Below, in pieces: positions 25,215 through 36,686 of a DNA stretch of 40,170 bases. Both the position numbers and the translations under genes were made by a program. The number at the start of each line of letters is the position of its first letter. Position 1 is the first letter of the stretch. Under the pieces are notes generated by a model that saw only the letters and a list, made by a program, of their open reading frames with translations, made no database searches and had not been told where the DNA came from. This DNA is from Myxococcales bacterium (GTDB lineage: Bacteria > Myxococcota > Polyangia > Nannocystales > Nannocystaceae), in assembly GCA_016793465.1 (NCBI GenBank), contig JAEUJW010000046.1:1-40170 (forward strand), in the 5' to 3' direction.

Positions 25215-26978
25215 ATGACCGCCAGCCCCGTCGACGCCGACCCCTCCGCGCGGCCGGACGGCGAGCCCACGCGCTCCGAGCTGGCCGCGCGTAGCCTCGC
25301 GGCCCTGCTCGCCCCGCGGCCCGGCGCCGCCGTCCTCGTCGCCGAGCCGAGCGCCGCCCACGTCGACCTCCCCGGCGAGCGCCTCGCCGAGCCCGCGCTC
25401 GCCCGCCGCCTGCGCGACGAGCCCGCCGCCGTGGTCGTCGCCCACAGCCTGTCCCCGACCCTCCAGCGCGCCCTCCGCGAGCGCCCGCCCGCCCTCCTCG
25501 TCCTCACCGGCCCCGCCGACGCCGACGCCCTCCCGCACCTGCCCCACACCCTCGTGCTCGGCCCCGAGGCCCGAATCCACGTCGAGGGAGCCCCCGCGGG
25601 CGGCCCCCGCGCCCCTTCACCTGTCCCCGCGGACAGCCGACAAATATCGTCTTCACCTGTCCCCGCGGACAGCCGACACGCGGCCGTCGAGCGTGCGCTC
25701 GTCGCCTGCGCCACCTCGGCGCGCGAGCTCGCCGCCCTGCTCGCCGCCCTGGCGGCCGCCGGTCACCCGCGGACCGTGCGCCTCGCCGCCGCCCCGACCC
25801 CGCGCTGGTGGCCCGCGCTCCTCGCGGACCCGCAGCTCGCCGACTGCACCGCCGTCGGGTTCGTCGCCGCCGCCGCCCTCGACCCGTCGTGGGCCCGCGT
25901 CGCCGCCGACCGCCACGTGCTCGTGCCCGAGGGCCTGGCCCCCGCGCGCGTCGACCAGCCCCGCGACCCCGGCCTCGGCCCGGCGGTCGCCGCCCACGCG
26001 CTCGAGCGCTGGACCGGCCCCGTGTTCCCCGACCCCGCGGTGCTCGCCCTGCTCGCCGCCCCGCCGCCGACGACCCCGGCCACCGCCGCCGACCAGGCCC
26101 TGTGGACGCAGGCCTGCCGCGCCCTGCCGACGCTCGGCGCCCCCGCGGTGCCGCCCGGCCTCCCGCCCGCGGCCCCGACCGCGGCCTTCCTGGCCCAGCG
26201 CGCCCTGCTCCGCCGCGACCGCACCCGCGCCCTCGCCCGCGAGCCCGCCCCCGCCCCGCCGCGCTTCGACGAGGCCGCGCTCGCCCGCGCCGAGGAGGTC
26301 CTGCGCAGCGCCGGCCAGGTGCTGTCGGAGCACGAGAGCAAGGTCGTGCTGCGCGGCTTCGGCGTCGAGATCACGCGCCAGGCGGTCGCCAGCTCGGCCA
26401 GCGGCGCCGCCCAGTTCGCCGAGCAGATCGGCTGGCCGGTGGTGCTGAAGGCCCTGAGCCCCGACCTCCGGCGCAAGCAGGACGTCGGCGCCGTCGTGCT
26501 CGGCCTGACGACCGCCGCCGCCGTGCGCCGGGCCTACGCCGCCATCCTCGCCAGCGTCGAGCAGCACGCCCCGACCGCCCGCCTCGACGGCGTGCTCGTC
26601 GCCGAGCAGGCCCCCGACGGCCTCGAGATCGAGTGCGGCGCCGTCCGCCTGGCCGACGGCCAGGTCGCGCTGCACGGCCGCCCGCTCGGCCTCCCGCAGC
26701 CCGCCGAGCCGATCCTCGCCCTGTCCCCGCTGTCGGCCGGCGACGCCGTGCTGCTCGCCGACGCCATCCTCGCCCGCGTGCCCGCCCTGCGCCGCGCCAG
26801 CGACCCCGGCGTCGCCGAGCTCGCCGCCCTGTTCCTCCGCCTCGACGCCCTCGTGCGCCACTTCGACGGCCGCATCCTCACCCTCGAGCTCGGCCCCATC
26901 CGCCTGATCCAGCCGCCGCGCGGCTACCTCACGCTCGACGCCCGCATCACCCAGCGCCCCCACCTCGAGGGCGTCTAG
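25215..26978 (+). CDS. ATP-grasp (acyl-CoA synthetase type) protein with divergent N-terminal half
   Basis: A 587-residue protein. Residues about 365-500 match the ATP-grasp_5 domain of ADP-forming acyl-CoA synthetases and Pat-type acetyltransferases: LSEHESKVVLRGFGVEITRQ, IGWPVVLKALSPDLRRKQDVGAVVLGL, RLDGVLVAEQAPDGLEIECG. The usual CoA-binding Rossmann start and the succinyl-CoA-ligase core with its phosphohistidine are not recognisable in the Ala/Pro/Arg-rich first half. The protein therefore either has a degenerate N-terminus or uses the ATP-grasp domain differently. A duplicated 36-base palindromic segment (residues about 134-155) is read through in frame. It follows the ETF-like gene and converges on the STAS pair, overlapping its end by 4 bases. 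Confidence 0.8.
   Translation: MTASPVDADPSARPDGEPTRSELAARSLAALLAPRPGAAVLVAEPSAAHVDLPGERLAEPALARRLRDEPAAVVVAHSLSPTLQRALRERPPALLVLTGPADADALPHLPHTLVLGPEARIHVEGAPAGGPRAPSPVPADSRQISSSPVPADSRHAAVERALVACATSARELAALLAALAAAGHPRTVRLAAAPTPRWWPALLADPQLADCTAVGFVAAAALDPSWARVAADRHVLVPEGLAPARVDQPRDPGLGPAVAAHALERWTGPVFPDPAVLALLAAPPPTTPATAADQALWTQACRALPTLGAPAVPPGLPPAAPTAAFLAQRALLRRDRTRALAREPAPAPPRFDEAALARAEEVLRSAGQVLSEHESKVVLRGFGVEITRQAVASSASGAAQFAEQIGWPVVLKALSPDLRRKQDVGAVVLGLTTAAAVRRAYAAILASVEQHAPTARLDGVLVAEQAPDGLEIECGAVRLADGQVALHGRPLGLPQPAEPILALSPLSAGDAVLLADAILARVPALRRASDPGVAELAALFLRLDALVRHFDGRILTLELGPIRLIQPPRGYLTLDARITQRPHLEGV
25615..25680. repeat. Two direct copies of a CCTGTCC-CCGC-GGACAG palindromic element, in frame inside a gene
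   Basis: A 28-base unit starting CTTCACCTGTCCCCGCGGAC at 25615 is repeated at 25651, a period of 36 bases (12 codons). It therefore adds two copies of the peptide SPVPADSR without changing frame. AATATCGT between the copies is out of character with the GC-rich surroundings. Confidence 0.75.
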
Positions 26979-27334
26979 GCCCAGCCGTCGAGCCAGGCCA
27001 GCGCGGCAGCCTCGTCCGAGAACATCTTGAAGCCCTTGTTGCCGCCCGACACGCGCAGCATCAGGTTGATCGCCGCCCGCACGATCGCGCTGGTGACCAC
27101 CGTGGCCATCGCCTTGTGCTTGCCGACCGTCGTCGGGAAGAACTTGCGCGCGTCCGGCGTGTACTCGGTCCCCGCCGCCACGTACACGAGCACCAGCCCG
27201 CCGTGGAAGCGCCGGCCGGCGTCGATGTGCTCGAGCATCGACCTCGCCTCGGTGAGGTCGCAGGTGCCCGAGACGAACATCTTCAGCACCGGGTTGCCCT
27301 TCGGCGTCTTGCCGTCCTCGTAACGAACCGCCAT
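26975..27334 (-). CDS. SpoIIAA-like/STAS-fold protein
   Basis: A 119-residue protein with the plan of SpoIIAA-like (STAS/SEC14-type) domains: VLKMFVSGTCDLTEARSMLEHI, GGLVLVYVAAGTEYTPDARKF, MATVVTSAIVRAAINLMLRVSG and the closing FSDEAAALAWLDGWA, where the EEALAWL-type ending is typical of the family. Start ATG 27334 has AGGAGG seven bases upstream. The gene lies 11 bases after an RsbR/RsbS-like STAS gene, so both are probably co-expressed. No phosphorylatable serine context of classical anti-anti-sigma factors is evident, so a direct anti-sigma role is unproven. Confidence 0.82.
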   Translation of the reverse strand: MAVRYEDGKTPKGNPVLKMFVSGTCDLTEARSMLEHIDAGRRFHGGLVLVYVAAGTEYTPDARKFFPTTVGKHKAMATVVTSAIVRAAINLMLRVSGGNKGFKMFSDEAAALAWLDGWA

Positions 27335-27345
27335 CGCGTCCCCTC

Positions 27346-27966
27346 CTAACGGCGCAGCGCGCCCTTCTCGGCGAGCACAGCCGCCAGCGCGTCCGACAGC
27401 TGCCCCGCCACCCGGATGCGCGTGGCGTCGACGCCCCGCTGGACCACCTGCCGCGCGACCTCGGGCCCGATGCCGGTGAGCATGCACTCGGTCCCGAGCA
27501 GCCCGATCGCGCGGATCATCCGCACGATCGCCGGCATCGTCTCGACGTCGATCGCCGCGACCCCCGTGAGGTCGAGGATCACGTGGCTCGCGCGGTTGCC
27601 GGCCACCCGCTCGAGCAGCCGCGAGGTGATCATCGCCGCCCGCGCATCGTCGACCCGGCCGATGATCGGCAGCGCCAGCACGCCCGGCCACACCTCGATG
27701 ATCGGCGTCGACAACGCGGCCACCAGCGCGTCCTGCTGCGCCCCCAGCTGCTCCGCGTGGGCCGCCAGCGCCTCGCGCTGCCGGTCGTTGGCCGCCCGCC
27801 GCTCGCTGAGCTCCTCGAGCAGGTAGTTCACGCCGACCTCGACCTCGAGGAACGCGTCCCCGTGCTCGTCCGACAGCGGCACCCGCGGGTCGTAGTCGCC
27901 GTGCACCGCGGCCACCACGACCCGCAGCACCCCCTCGATCCGCCCCTCTTCGATCGTGACAGCCAC
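27346..27966 (-). CDS. RsbR-type STAS domain protein
   Basis: A 206-residue protein. The C-terminal about 115 residues form a STAS domain of the stressosome RsbR/RsbS type: STPIIEVWPGVLALPIIGRVD, SHVILDLTGVAAIDVETMPAIVRMI, LLGTECMLTGIGPEVARQVV. The Thr in DLTGV and the Thr in IDVET correspond to the phosphorylatable threonines of RsbR. A helical linker with Gln/Glu/Ala-rich sequence joins it to a roughly 60-residue N-terminal part I cannot classify. The start is GTG 27966. No RsbT-like kinase or sigma factor is seen in the window. The 168-base stretch upstream to 28134 holds no gene I can support. Confidence 0.87.
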   Translation of the reverse strand: MAVTIEEGRIEGVLRVVVAAVHGDYDPRVPLSDEHGDAFLEVEVGVNYLLEELSERRAANDRQREALAAHAEQLGAQQDALVAALSTPIIEVWPGVLALPIIGRVDDARAAMITSRLLERVAGNRASHVILDLTGVAAIDVETMPAIVRMIRAIGLLGTECMLTGIGPEVARQVVQRGVDATRIRVAGQLSDALAAVLAEKGALRR

Positions 27967-28134
27967 CCCGGATCGCGAGTCTATGAACAGCCACCGAAGC
28001 GGTCAATCGCCGCCTCCGCGCCCCCGGATGCGGCGTTGTAGTCACGCCCCGGACACGATCAAAGATACCGGCGTTCCTGTCGCCGTGTCAGTCGTTGTGA
28101 CTCCGCCAGGGGCCTGGTGGACGCGCCGCCGGGC

Positions 28135-29397
28135 TCAGCTCGCCGTCAGCTCGCGCGCCCTGGCGAGCAGCGCCTCCGCCGTGTTGCGCGACGGGTCGGT
28201 CAGCACCCAGTCGAGCAGCCCGCCGAGCAGGCGCCCGAGCGACGGCCCCGGCTGCGCGACGCCGGCGTCGACGAGCGCCTGGCCGCCGACCGCGAGCTCG
28301 CCGACCGACAGCGCGGCGTTGCGACACGCCTCCTCGATCGTCACGACCTGCGCCCACTCGCGGGCGACCATGTCGGTCGCGTCGGCCAGGTGGCGCCGGC
28401 CGAGCGCCGCCGCCAGCCGCCGGATCGCCTCCGGGTCGCGCAGGCGGGCCAGCGGCGCCACCGCGGGGTCGGTCAGCGCCCGCACGCGCACCCGCTCGTC
28501 GCGGCTCGGCTTCAGCCCCTCGACGATCGCCTCGATGCGCCGCCGGTCCTCACGCAGCGGCCACAGCAGCCGCGCCAGCCGCACCACCGCGTCCGGCCGC
28601 ATCATCTCGACCGCCGAGATCGAGGCCTCGATCTCGCCCGGCGCCATCGGCCCGAACAGCCAGGCCCAGATGCCGGTCTGCGCCATCGGCTCCAGCCCCA
28701 GCGACGGCCGCCGCGCGGCCAGCAGCTTGAACAGCTCGACGTGCACGCGCTCGCCGCTGACCCTGGCCAGCGTCTCGATCGCCCCGCCGATCGCCGCCGC
28801 CGTGTCCTCGTCGAGCCGGTACTCGAGCACCGCGCACAGCCGGACCGCCCGCATGGCCCGCAGCCCGTCCTCGGCGAACCGCTGCGCCGGATCGCCGACC
28901 GCCCGGATCACCCCGGCGCGCAGGTCCTTCAGGCCCTCGAACCTGTCGGTGAAGACCCGCGTGATCGGGTTCCAGGCGAACGCGTTGATCGTGAAGTCGC
29001 GGCGCGCGAGGTCCTCGCCGAGGTCCTTTAAGAATTTCACCTCGCTCGGGCGCCGCCCGTCGCGGTAGAGGCCCTCGCCGCGGAACGTCGTCACCTCGGT
29101 GAGCACGCGCTCGTCGCCGTGGCCGAACACCACCGTGACCGTGCCGTGCTCGATGCCGGTCGGGATCGTGCGGCGAAACAGCTTCTGCACCTCCTCCGGC
29201 GTCGCCGACGAGGCCAGGTCCCAGTCGCCGTGGCGGCGCCGCAGCAGCACGTCGCGCACCGCGCCGCCGACCAGCACGACCTCGTGGCCGGCGTCGTGGA
29301 GGATGCGCGCCACCTCGGTCAGCGACGCCGGGATCGTGGCCGCCGACAGCACCTCCGCCGCGGCCTCATGAGACGTCGGGACGGACACGTTCGGCAT
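28135..29397 (-). CDS. cca: CCA tRNA nucleotidyltransferase / poly(A) polymerase family
   Basis: A 420-residue class II nucleotidyltransferase. Head-domain motifs: VLVGGAVRDVLLRRRHGDWDLAS, with the two metal-binding aspartates in DWD, and ARRDFTINAFAWN. The RNA- and nucleotide-binding neck has RAVGDPAQRFAEDGLRAMRAVRLCAVL. The C-terminal body is helical. Known role: adding or repairing the CCA end of tRNA; poly(A) polymerases are close relatives and cannot be fully excluded. ATG 29397 (MPNVSVPTS) is preferred to the longer open frame. A TTA codon lies at 29029-29031 within an AT-rich run. It follows gnd by 85 bases on the same strand. Confidence 0.92.
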   Translation of the reverse strand: MPNVSVPTSHEAAAEVLSAATIPASLTEVARILHDAGHEVVLVGGAVRDVLLRRRHGDWDLASSATPEEVQKLFRRTIPTGIEHGTVTVVFGHGDERVLTEVTTFRGEGLYRDGRRPSEVKFLKDLGEDLARRDFTINAFAWNPITRVFTDRFEGLKDLRAGVIRAVGDPAQRFAEDGLRAMRAVRLCAVLEYRLDEDTAAAIGGAIETLARVSGERVHVELFKLLAARRPSLGLEPMAQTGIWAWLFGPMAPGEIEASISAVEMMRPDAVVRLARLLWPLREDRRRIEAIVEGLKPSRDERVRVRALTDPAVAPLARLRDPEAIRRLAAALGRRHLADATDMVAREWAQVVTIEEACRNAALSVGELAVGGQALVDAGVAQPGPSLGRLLGGLLDWVLTDPSRNTAEALLARARELTAS

Positions 29398-29482
29398 GCG
29401 CCCCGCACGGTAACGGACCACCGGGAAATTTGCGAGCCGCGGCCGCACGCCGCCGCCGCTCGTCACCGGGGACCGCTCCGCC

Positions 29483-30904
29483 TCACTTCACCCCGCGCGG
29501 CCAGTCGGTGTGCACGTACGTGCCGGCCGCGTCGGTCCGCTCGTAGGTGTGGCTGCCGAAGTAGTCGCGCTGGGCCTGGATCAGCGAGGCCGTGCCGCGC
29601 GCGGTCGACAGCGTGTCGAACCACGCCAGCGAGGTCGCCAGCCCGGGGATCGCCCGACCCGCGGCCGTCGCGGCCGCCACCACCCGCCGCCAGCCCGGCA
29701 GGCGGCGGGCCAGGTCGGCCACGAAGTCGGGCGCCAGCGCCAGCAGCTCGGGCGCCGGCTCGCCCGCGAAGGCGGCCCGGATGCGATCGAGGAACGCCGC
29801 GCGGATGATGCAGCCCGCCGTCCAGATCCTCGCCACCTCGGCGAGGTCGGTGCCGTAGCCGCGGGCCTCGCTGGCCGCCGCCATCAGCGCGAAGCCCTGG
29901 GTGTAGCTGGCGATCTTGGCCGCGTACAGCGCGTCGCGCAGGTCGTCGATCGCGACCCCCGCGAGCGGCGCGCGGGCCGGCCGCAGCGCCGCCTCGGCGC
30001 GCACCCGCAGGTCCTTGAGCGACGACAGCCCGCGGGCGTCGACCGCCGCCGCGATCGTCGGGATCGGCACCCCGTGCTCGGCCGCCGCGATCACCGTCCA
30101 CTTGCCGGTGCCCTTCTGGCCCGCGCGGTCGAGGATCGCGTCGACGAGCAGCCCGTCCGGCGCCGCCGGGTCCGGCGTGCGCAGGATGTCCGCCGTGATC
30201 TCGATCAGGAAGCTCCGCAGGTCGCCCGCGTTCCAGCCGGCGTACACGTCAGCCACCTGCGCCGCCGGCAGCCCGAGCCCCTCGCGCAGCAGCATCGTCG
30301 TCTCGGCGATCAGCTGCATGTCGCCGTACTCGATGCCGTTGTGCACCATCTTGACGAAGTGCCCGGCCGAGCCGCGCCCGCAGTAGGTCACGCACACGCC
30401 CGACTCGCTGCGCGCCGCGATCGCCGCGAGCGCCGGCCGCAGCCGCTCCCACGCCTCCACGTCGCCGCCCGGCATGATCGACGGCCCGAGCAGCGCCCCG
30501 TCGGACCCGCCCGACACGCCCATGCCGACGAACCGCCACGGCTTGCCCTGCGCCCGCGCGCCGCGCCGATCGGTGTCGGAGTACAGGCTGTTGCCGGCGT
30601 CGACGACGATGTCGTCCTGCTCGAGCAGCGGCTCCAGACCGTCGAGCACCGCGTCGACCGCCGGCCCCGCGTTGACCATCAGCACGATCCGCCGCGGCCG
30701 CTCGAGGCTCGCCACCAGCGCGCGCAGGTCCTCCGCGATCGTCAGCTTCGCCTCGGGGTAGGTCGCCGCCAGCTCGTGCGCCGCCGACAGCGTGCGCTGG
30801 TAGCCGGCCACCCGCAGCCCGCGGCTGGCGAAGTTGCGGGCCAGGTTGGCGCCCATCACGCCCAGGCCGATCACGGCCACGTCACACAGCTTCGAATCAT
30901 TCAT
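29483..30904 (-). CDS. gnd: 6-phosphogluconate dehydrogenase, NADP-dependent, decarboxylating
   Basis: A 473-residue full-length enzyme of the oxidative pentose phosphate pathway, converting 6-phosphogluconate to ribulose-5-phosphate, CO2 and NADPH. The NADP fold starts VAVIGLGVMGANLARNFASRG with MVNAGPAVD after it. The substrate region has GMGVSGGSDGALLGPSIMPGG and HFVKMVHNGIEYGDMQLIAE, which includes the catalytic Lys. The C-terminal tail is RTDAAGTYVHTDW. Its ATG overlaps the pgl stop as ATGA, so the zwf-pgl-gnd order is a coupled operon. Confidence 0.97.
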   Translation of the reverse strand: MNDSKLCDVAVIGLGVMGANLARNFASRGLRVAGYQRTLSAAHELAATYPEAKLTIAEDLRALVASLERPRRIVLMVNAGPAVDAVLDGLEPLLEQDDIVVDAGNSLYSDTDRRGARAQGKPWRFVGMGVSGGSDGALLGPSIMPGGDVEAWERLRPALAAIAARSESGVCVTYCGRGSAGHFVKMVHNGIEYGDMQLIAETTMLLREGLGLPAAQVADVYAGWNAGDLRSFLIEITADILRTPDPAAPDGLLVDAILDRAGQKGTGKWTVIAAAEHGVPIPTIAAAVDARGLSSLKDLRVRAEAALRPARAPLAGVAIDDLRDALYAAKIASYTQGFALMAAASEARGYGTDLAEVARIWTAGCIIRAAFLDRIRAAFAGEPAPELLALAPDFVADLARRLPGWRRVVAAATAAGRAIPGLATSLAWFDTLSTARGTASLIQAQRDYFGSHTYERTDAAGTYVHTDWPRGVK

Positions 30905-31614
30905 GTCGGGATCTCCAGCTCGAGGTCGGTCACCACGATCAATCGGTCGACGCGCACCGTCGGCAGCCCGGCGTCGCCGCACAGCACCCGCGTCAGGGCC
31001 GCGCGCTTGCCCTCGCCGAGGGCCAGCAGGACCGCCAGGCCCGCGCGCCCGATCGTGCCGAGCTTCAGCGTCATGCGCGACGCCGGCGGCTTGGGCGCGT
31101 CGGTCACGTGGCCCACCGACGCGTCGGGCGCGAACTCCCACGGTGAGCGCACCGCCGCGTGCCCGGGGAACAGCGAGGCGATGTGCCCGTCCTCGCCGAG
31201 CCCGAGCAGCACCACGTCGAGCCCGTCCGAGAAGCGCTCCGGCAGCACCCGGTCCATGCGCGCCTGCACGGCCGCCGGGTCCGCCCCGTCCCACCACAGC
31301 GGCTGCACGAACGCCGCGTCGTCCGGCACCAGCCCCGCGCGCATCGCCGACCCGCAGTTCGAGGCCTCGTCCGCGATCGGCACGCAGCGCTCGTCGACCC
31401 ACGTCAGGTGCAGCCGCCGCCGCACCCGCGCGGGCAGCACCCGCAGCGCCGCGCCCATGGCCGCCGCCGCCGACCCGCCGGGGATCGCCAGCCGCGGCCC
31501 CGAGTAGTTGCGCCGGCGGATGTCGGCCGCCACCAGCGCGGCCGCGAGGTGCTCGCCCGCCGCGGCGATCGCCATCTGGGCTGTACTTTGGGACAGGAGC
31601 TCGAGCACAGGCAT
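30901..31614 (-). CDS. pgl: 6-phosphogluconolactonase
   Basis: A 237-residue protein of the NagB/Pgl (devB) family that hydrolyses 6-phosphogluconolactone. Key stretches: RLAIPGGSAAAAM in place of the usual SGGS phosphate loop, LHLTWVDERCVP, and the family hallmark LLGLGEDGHIASLFPGH with the catalytic His. ATG 31614 lies 5 bases after the zwf stop. The 3' end overlaps gnd by 4 bases. Confidence 0.95.
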   Translation of the reverse strand: MPVLELLSQSTAQMAIAAAGEHLAAALVAADIRRRNYSGPRLAIPGGSAAAAMGAALRVLPARVRRRLHLTWVDERCVPIADEASNCGSAMRAGLVPDDAAFVQPLWWDGADPAAVQARMDRVLPERFSDGLDVVLLGLGEDGHIASLFPGHAAVRSPWEFAPDASVGHVTDAPKPPASRMTLKLGTIGRAGLAVLLALGEGKRAALTRVLCGDAGLPTVRVDRLIVVTDLELEIPT

Positions 31615-31619
31615 GGCGG

Positions 31620-33137
31620 CTACCCCTGGCTCCACCCGCCCTCGCACCCGTGGAACAGCTCGTCGGCCGCCGTCGGCCCCCACGAGCCGGCCGCGTACGT
31701 CCGCGGCGGCGCGGCCTCCGGCGCGGCCCAGGCCCGGCGGAACGCGTCGGCGAACCGCCAGCTCGCCGCGATCTCGTCGGCATGTAAAAACAGCGTCGCG
31801 TCGCCCGTCAGCGCGTCCTGCAGCAGTCGCTCGTAGGCCGGCGCCGTGTTCGAGCCGAAGCGCTCGCGGTAGTCGAACGACATCGTCGACGGCACCATCG
31901 TCATCGCCGAGCCCGGCCGCTTGACCCCGAACGACAGGTGGATCGCCTCGCGCGGCTGGATCGCCAGCGTCAGCACGTTCGGCCGGGTCTGGCACAGGCT
32001 GCCGTCGCGCAGCTTGGCCCGGTACTCGTCGACGTCCATGTCCTCGGGCCGGTTGAACAGCTGCAGCGGCGGGACCCGGAACTGCACCCGCACCTCGGTG
32101 AACTTCTTGGCCAGCCGCTTGCCGTGGCGCAGCAGGATCGGCACCCCCGCCCAGCGCCACGAGTCGATCTCCGCCCGGATCGCCACGTACGTCTCGGTCG
32201 TCGAGCCCTTCGGCACCCCCTCCTCCTCGAGGTACCCGGGCACGTCGCGCCCGCCGACCTCCCCGGCGGTGTACTGCGCGCGCACCGAGCTCTTCAGCGC
32301 CGCCTCGACCCCCGGCGGGTGCAGCGAGCGCAGCAGGTTGACCTTCTGGCTGCGCAGCGCCTCGGCCTCGAGCGACGTCGGCGGCTCCATGGTCGCCAGC
32401 GCCAGCACCTGCAGCATGTGGTTCTGCAGCATGTCGCGCAGCGCCCCGGTGCCGTCGTAGTAGCCGGCGCGCCCGCTCTCCATGCCGAGCTCCTCGGCCA
32501 CGGTGATCTGGATGTGCTCGACGTGGTGACGGTTCCACACCGGCTCGAAGATCGCGTTGTGGAAGCGGAACCCCAGCAGGTTCTGCACCGTCTCCTTCCC
32601 GAGATAGTGGTCGATGCGGTAGATCTGGTCCTCGCGCAGCGACTCGTGCAGCTGGTAGTTCAGGTGCTGCGCCGACTCGAGGTCGTGGCCGAACGGCTTC
32701 TCGATGATGACCCGCCGCCACGCCCCGCGCTCGCCCTCGGCGCTGGCCAGCAGCCCCGCCCGCGCCAGCTGCTTGACCGTCGGCGCGAACAGGTCCGGCT
32801 TCAGGCTGAGGTAGTACAGCCGCCCCGCCTCGCGCCCGCCCGGCAGCTCGTCGAGCTTCGCCGCGAGCTTCGCCAGGTCGTCGGGCTCGCCGACGTCGCC
32901 CTGCATGTACGAGACCCTCGGCGCCAGCGCGTCGAAGGCCGCGTGCAGCTCAGGCGGCATCATCTCGCGGATCTCCTCGCGGAACCCGTCGTCCGACTTC
33001 TCGCGCCGCGCCACCCCGACCACCGAGAAGCCCGCCGGCGGGCGCCCCTTGCCCGCCAGGCTGGCGAGCGCCGGCATCAACTTGCGCAGCGTCAGATCGC
33101 CGCTCGCGCCGAACACCACCACCTGCGACGGATGCAT
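31620..33137 (-). CDS. zwf: Glucose-6-phosphate 1-dehydrogenase
   Basis: A 505-residue NADP-dependent enzyme, first gene of the zwf-pgl-gnd operon. ATG 33137 is chosen because GGGAGG lies 5 bases upstream; the longer open frame is rejected. NADP loop [19 protein letters not shown], then [13 protein letters not shown] and the active-site [14 protein letters not shown] with the catalytic His downstream. The C-terminus ends with [22 protein letters not shown] codon sits at 31785-31787 in an isolated AT-rich run. The divergent spacer to the GH63-type gene (127 bases) holds a slightly AT-rich stretch that may carry both promoters. Confidence 0.97.
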   Translation of the reverse strand: MHPSQVVVFGASGDLTLRKLMPALASLAGKGRPPAGFSVVGVARREKSDDGFREEIREMMPPELHAAFDALAPRVSYMQGDVGEPDDLAKLAAKLDELPGGREAGRLYYLSLKPDLFAPTVKQLARAGLLASAEGERGAWRRVIIEKPFGHDLESAQHLNYQLHESLREDQIYRIDHYLGKETVQNLLGFRFHNAIFEPVWNRHHVEHIQITVAEELGMESGRAGYYDGTGALRDMLQNHMLQVLALATMEPPTSLEAEALRSQKVNLLRSLHPPGVEAALKSSVRAQYTAGEVGGRDVPGYLEEEGVPKGSTTETYVAIRAEIDSWRWAGVPILLRHGKRLAKKFTEVRVQFRVPPLQLFNRPEDMDVDEYRAKLRDGSLCQTRPNVLTLAIQPREAIHLSFGVKRPGSAMTMVPSTMSFDYRERFGSNTAPAYERLLQDALTGDATLFLHADEIAASWRFADAFRRAWAAPEAAPPRTYAAGSWGPTAADELFHGCEGGWSQG

Positions 33138-33264
33138 ACGGGCCTCCCGGAGAGCCGCGAACATACCCGTTTTCATGCACGGCCAACAATCCACCCCGCG
33201 CGAGCGACCCTGCCCGCGCGCCCGCGCTGTCGCCCGCCGCCCGGCTCGGGTTACGCTGAGCCGC

Positions 33265-35991
<2,727 letters not shown>

Positions 35992-36476
35992 TCACAGCCG
36001 CTTCGAACGCCTCGCCTCCGTCAGCCACGACAGATCGGCCGCGTCCTGCAGCGCCTTGACCGAACCCGGCGGACGCTCGCGGGCGGACGCTCGCTTGGCG
36101 GCGATGAGCTCGTCCAACCCGAGGACCGACACCTCGACGCCCACGATCCGCGCGCTCGTCCGGCCTCGCCAGGCGCGCGCGAAGCTCACGCCGGCGATCC
36201 GGGTCAACACGTCGATGCGATCGGGCTCGCCCCCCATGAAGAACCCGAACTTCGGGCGAGCGAGCTCCTCCACCGAGATCCCGAAGTACGCGAGCGAGGC
36301 CCCCGCGAACTCTCGAACGGCGTGCTCGAGACGGGCGGCGTTGGCCAGGGTCGGCTCGACCAACACGTCGAAGTCCGTGGTTCCACGGACGCGACCGCGT
36401 ACGCTCCGACGACGACGAATCTAACGCCGGCCGCCGACAAGGCGGTCAGGAAGTCCTTGATGTCCGCGTCGGCCAT
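35992..36476 (-). pseudogene. Frameshifted nucleotidyltransferase (AbiEii/DUF6036-like)
   Basis: Two frames together make a small nucleotidyltransferase-like protein. From ATG 36476 one frame reads MADADIKDFLTALSAAGVRF, then VVVGAYAVA. The homologous continuation RVRGTTDFDVLVEPTLANAA lies in another frame and runs to the stop at 35992 (including GLDELIAAKRASARERPPGS and KALQDAADLSWL). The break is near 36391-36400. Compared with relatives about 3-4 residues between AYAV and RxRxTxDxD also seem missing, so a small deletion probably caused the shift. Family members act in abortive-infection or toxin-antitoxin-type modules, but none of that is shown here. Codon composition is less GC-biased than in the neighbours, hinting at acquisition. 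A sequencing error is the alternative. Confidence 0.7.
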
Positions 36477-36633
36477 GCGCCCCCTCGGCGATCGCAAACA
36501 ACCGGCGGTTGAGCTCGCGGAGCAGCGCGATCCTCTCGCTCGGCGTCAGGTCGGCGTACTGCTCCTGTTCGTCGGGAAACGCCCCGGCGTGCTCCACCCT
36601 TCCGCCGGTCAGTCCGGGGCGCAGGTTCTTCAT
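36421..36633 (-). CDS. Small hypothetical protein upstream of the broken nucleotidyltransferase
   Basis: About 70 residues from ATG 36633 (a GTG four codons earlier is also possible). The readable part MKNLRPGLTGGRVEHAGAFP, then LTPSERIALLRELNRRLFAIAE, resembles the short helical partner proteins often encoded just before DUF6036/AbiEii-type nucleotidyltransferases. It overlaps the next gene, whose GAGGGGGCGC ribosome site lies inside it. Less GC-biased than neighbours. Probably co-inherited with the broken gene; no function assigned. Confidence 0.5.
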   Translation of the reverse strand: MKNLRPGLTGGRVEHAGAFPDEQEQYADLTPSERIALLRELNRRLFAIAEGAHGRRGHQGLPDRLVGGRR

Positions 36634-36686
36634 TGCCGTCGACACGACCCGCAGCTTTGCCGACCCCCCACGACTCGCAAGGCCCG

